Below, in pieces: positions 7,407-10,233 of a stretch of 10,233 nucleotides of DNA; position 1 is the stretch's first letter, and the number at the start of each line of letters is the position of its first letter. This DNA comes from SOIA01 sp050116035 (GTDB taxonomy: Bacteria > Acidobacteriota > Aminicenantia > Aminicenantales > Aminicenantaceae), in assembly GCA_050116035.1 (NCBI GenBank), contig JASFPJ010000098.1, positions 1 to 10,233 on the forward strand, read 5' to 3'. Made by a program: the position numbers and the translations under genes. The notes beneath the pieces are model-generated. The model was not told where the DNA came from and ran no database searches. It was given only the letters and a program-made list of their open reading frames with translations.

Positions 7407-10233
7407 ATGAGTAAAATCTTCAGATTGGTTATTGGAGTCATCATTCTGCTTTTCTCCTTGAGTCAAGTCATCCTCCCCTGCCCAAACAGTCCATCCGGCC
7501 GAATAAGCTCCTTTTCACAGGAAGAATATTCCGAATATTTCAAACAGGGAGAACGTTCCCGGCTACAGGGAGATTATGAAGAAGCCATCGAGTTTTTTAA
7601 AAAGGCGTTATCTCTTTCCCGGGAAAACAAAGATACAAGAGCAGAAATCAAATCTCTGATAAAACTGGGCCTCCTCTACTGGAACACAGGAAAGCCTGGT
7701 GATTCCGCTGATTTCTATAAAAAAGCTCTATCCATAGCCGAGAATGCGAAAATCAGCGAGAAAAAAGAGGAGATTCAAAATTATATTCAGATCTATGATT
7801 TCTACCAGGCTGGAAAGGGATTCCGAGATGATTTTTCCCCTGGCGAATACCAAAAATCCATAGAAAGCTTTGAAAAGGCCATAGCCTTGGCGAGAGAAAT
7901 TCAAAGCAAAGAACATGAGCTGAAATGTCTTCGGCAGCTCAGCTACACCTATTCAAAATTGAATGATCTCGATAAACTCTTATCTCTGAGTCAGTCGGCT
8001 CTGGAAATCGCCCTTCAGATCAACCATAAACAAGAGGAAGGACGTTGCTTGTTCAACATCGGTTATTACTATGATGATGAGGGAGATTATTCTCAGGCTC
8101 TCAGTCACTACACAGAAGCGCTGAGAATAGCCAGAATTGTGGAAGATTATAATGATGAATCTATGTGTTTGACCAATATCAGTTACATTTACACCGAACT
8201 GGGAAACTACGATAAAGCCCTGGAATACCTGAGAGATGTCTTGAGAATCGACCGGGAAGTACTCGAGGATGACGCTTACGTGGCGATCGACTTGAGCAAT
8301 ATCGGAGTCACCTATCAAAAAAAGGCACTCCAAACCGGCAATGCAGACGATTTTTATAACGCCCTGGCCAATTATGAGGAAAGCCTCAAAATCGCCCGAA
8401 GGATCAAGGAAACCGAAACAGAAATGGAGGCCTTAAACAATATGGGCTTTGTCTATATTGATCTCGAACGCTATCCGGAAGCTCTGGAATATTTCAAACA
8501 AGCACTTATCAAAGCAGAAGAGCATAAAGACGATGAAGAAACCGCTAATATTCTCATCAACATCGGAATCGCTTACACCAAACAAGGGAATTATGATCAG
8601 GCCATACAACACTGCCAAAAAGCCATTGAGACTGCATCTCCGACTGGAAAAGAATATCTTCTCTGGGAAGCGCATTTTGAGATGGCCAACGCGTATATGA
8701 AAAAAGGCGATTATAAGGACGCTCTAGGAAATTATAAAAAATCCATAGAATACCTTGAAAACATCCGCTCCAGGATCGTACTCGAAGAATTTAAAGCGAG
8801 TTATCTGGGCACGGACAAAAGACTCGAGGCCTACCAGAACACAATTGACCTACTGTTCAGGATGTCCAGGGTTGAGCCTGAAAAATTTTATGACAGCGAA
8901 GCATTCCATTTTCTCGAAAGGGCAAAGGCCCGGGCTTTCCTTGACAAGCTGGAAGTCTCTCAGGTGAACATTACCCAGGGTGTTGACAGAGAGCTTCTCG
9001 ATGAAGAAGAAGAATTGATGAACGAGATATCTAACCTGAACTCCGAGCTTCTCAAACCCGGTTTGAAGCCAGAACAAGAAAAAGACATTATGGATAAGCT
9101 CGGCCAGAGCGAAGAACAGTTAGAGGCCCTGAAGAGAAAAATTAGAATGTCGAGTCCGGCCTACGCCAACCTCAAATACCCTCAGATCATCTCTCTCGAA
9201 GAAGCTCAGAAACACATGCTCGACTCCGGGACAGCATTTTTTGAGTATTCCTTGGGAGAGATAAATTCCTATGCGTTCGTTATCACGAAAAGTAACCTTC
9301 AAATCTTTCCTCTGCCTTCCGCTGAAAAGATCCAGTCCAAGGTGAGAGACTACCTGGAAGTGATTGCGGACAGAGACAACAACGATTTCAGGCTCGGCCA
9401 CGAGCTCTTCAAGATACTTGTCTCTCCTGGGCTGGATGAAAAGCTTGAAAAAATTATTTTCATTCCGGATGGAATCCTTCACTATCTCCCGTTTGAAACA
9501 CTGCTCACCCAGGAAAATAGCCGCCGCTGGCTGATCAAAGATTATAAAATATCTTACGCACCTTCCATATCTTCTCTTCGTGAGATTATCGAGCGTGAAG
9601 GCGCCCAAAAACGAAAAGGCCAAAAGGACCTTCTTGCCTTCGGTGATCCTTATTTTGGCCCGGAGGAAGAGAAAGCAGATGAAGAGGATACATCAAAAAC
9701 CAACCCCTCAGTCAGAACAACTCAATTTCAAAGGCTCCAATACAGTGGACTGGAGATAGAGAAGATCGCAAATCTATTCAAAAAGAAGGCCATAGATATT
9801 TTTAAAAGAGATGAGGCAACCGAAGAACAGCTTAAAAAGCTCAATCTCATGCCTTATAGAATTCTCCACTTCGCCACACACTGCATCATCGACGATATTA
9901 AACCCGATCGATCTCACATCGTTTTTTCAGTGGGCAATGCTTCAACTGAGGACGAAATCCTTCAGATGCGAGAGATATTTAGCCTCGAATTGAACTCTGA
10001 TTTAGTGACTCTTTCTGCGTGCCAGACAGGGCTCGGCCAGTTCATAAAAGGAGAGGGAATAGTCGGGTTGAGCAGAGCTTTTTTCCACGCCGGCGCCTCA
10101 TCAGCCATCATCAGTTTATGGGCCGTGCATGACCAGGCCACCTCACAGTTTATGGAACGGTATTACCTCCATCTTCGCTCATCAAACTCGATCATGGATG
10201 CTCTGCAAAAAACCAAGCTTGAAATGATAGACT
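7407..10233 (+). CDS. TPR-CHAT protein: exported TPR array with caspase-like CHAT protease domain (3' end missing)
   Basis: The frame is open from ATG 7407 to the right edge (942 codons, no stop). AAGGA lies just before the ATG, and an in-frame TGA at 7395 rules out an earlier start. Residues 1-24 form a signal peptide or anchor (MSKIFR, then a hydrophobic core); Cys25 could be acylated, but Pro at -1 makes the lipobox poor. Residues about 41-455 are a run of about nine tetratricopeptide repeats (for example GDYEEAIEFFKKAL at 55-68, GNYDKALEYL, GNYDQAIQHC). A charged helical, coiled-coil-like linker covers about 525-582. The CHAT domain begins near 600. The caspase-like dyad is visible as His825 in HFATHC and Cys872 in LSACQTG, followed by GEGIVGLSRAFFHAGASS. 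By family knowledge TPRs bind protein partners and CHAT cleaves proteins; the substrate is unknown. It is divergent from paralog B and next to a subtilase. Confidence 0.93.
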   Translation, partial: MSKIFRLVIGVIILLFSLSQVILPCPNSPSGRISSFSQEEYSEYFKQGERSRLQGDYEEAIEFFKKALSLSRENKDTRAEIKSLIKLGLLYWNTGKPGDSADFYKKALSIAENAKISEKKEEIQNYIQIYDFYQAGKGFRDDFSPGEYQKSIESFEKAIALAREIQSKEHELKCLRQLSYTYSKLNDLDKLLSLSQSALEIALQINHKQEEGRCLFNIGYYYDDEGDYSQALSHYTEALRIARIVEDYNDESMCLTNISYIYTELGNYDKALEYLRDVLRIDREVLEDDAYVAIDLSNIGVTYQKKALQTGNADDFYNALANYEESLKIARRIKETETEMEALNNMGFVYIDLERYPEALEYFKQALIKAEEHKDDEETANILINIGIAYTKQGNYDQAIQHCQKAIETASPTGKEYLLWEAHFEMANAYMKKGDYKDALGNYKKSIEYLENIRSRIVLEEFKASYLGTDKRLEAYQNTIDLLFRMSRVEPEKFYDSEAFHFLERAKARAFLDKLEVSQVNITQGVDRELLDEEEELMNEISNLNSELLKPGLKPEQEKDIMDKLGQSEEQLEALKRKIRMSSPAYANLKYPQIISLEEAQKHMLDSGTAFFEYSLGEINSYAFVITKSNLQIFPLPSAEKIQSKVRDYLEVIADRDNNDFRLGHELFKILVSPGLDEKLEKIIFIPDGILHYLPFETLLTQENSRRWLIKDYKISYAPSISSLREIIEREGAQKRKGQKDLLAFGDPYFGPEEEKADEEDTSKTNPSVRTTQFQRLQYSGLEIEKIANLFKKKAIDIFKRDEATEEQLKKLNLMPYRILHFATHCIIDDIKPDRSHIVFSVGNASTEDEILQMREIFSLELNSDLVTLSACQTGLGQFIKGEGIVGLSRAFFHAGASSAIISLWAVHDQATSQFMERYYLHLRSSNSIMDALQKTKLEMID

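Noticed and set aside
9120..9623. 167-codon minus-strand ORF
   Set aside because: It lies fully antisense to the TPR-CHAT frame, whose domain motifs are clear; the other minus-strand ORFs at 7728-9077 are shadows for the same reason.
4392..10233. Craspase-like (type III-E CRISPR) system suggested by TPR-CHAT
   Set aside because: No repeat array, no gRAMP/Cas7-11 and no other cas gene in the window, and the CHAT protein carries an export signal.

Overview
The window looks like a chromosomal stretch from a Gram-negative bacterium with middling G+C genes and AT-rich intergenic DNA. It carries the outer-membrane and adaptor components of an RND/ABC-type exporter, Sec-type signal peptides, a class II photolyase, a secreted subtilase and a TPR-CHAT protein. 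This mix would suit a secretion-rich lineage such as Candidatus Aminicenantes or an Acidobacteria relative. That placement is inference from gene content; there is no rRNA or other marker gene in the window.

Left part (1-3969), all on the minus strand. A NodT/TolC-type outer-membrane efflux lipoprotein is followed 7 nt later by the start of a membrane-fusion (adaptor) protein that runs off the left edge, so this is the front of an efflux operon. Upstream of it are a single gene for an exported CIA30-domain protein, which has its own extended -10 promoter, and a class II CPD photolyase. These look like ordinary housekeeping or accessory genes.

Middle part (3970-7040), also minus strand. Two small genes for secreted proteins of unknown family (98 and 119 aa) flank a secreted, pro-domain-bearing subtilisin-like protease. 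The two small genes are paralogs. They share about 200 bp of upstream DNA: the same TTGACA-N17-TATATT promoter, an upstream motif, a leader of about 145 nt with a GCGGGA/TCCCGC hairpin, and a strong Shine-Dalgarno. They also share the signal peptide and a Lys-rich C-terminal tail, while most of the mature centre has diverged.

Right part (7041-10233), plus strand. A long open reading frame starts at 7407 and is still open at the right edge (942 codons seen). It encodes a signal-peptide or anchor segment, a long TPR array and a CHAT (caspase-like) protease domain with the His/Cys dyad visible. It is divergent from the second small gene.

The most interesting unit is 4392-10233: two co-regulated small exported proteins, a subtilase, and a TPR-CHAT protease that also carries an export signal. 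Proximity and shared export signals suggest an extracytoplasmic protease/substrate or processing module. That functional link is inference only. No tRNA, rRNA, IS element or CRISPR array was seen.
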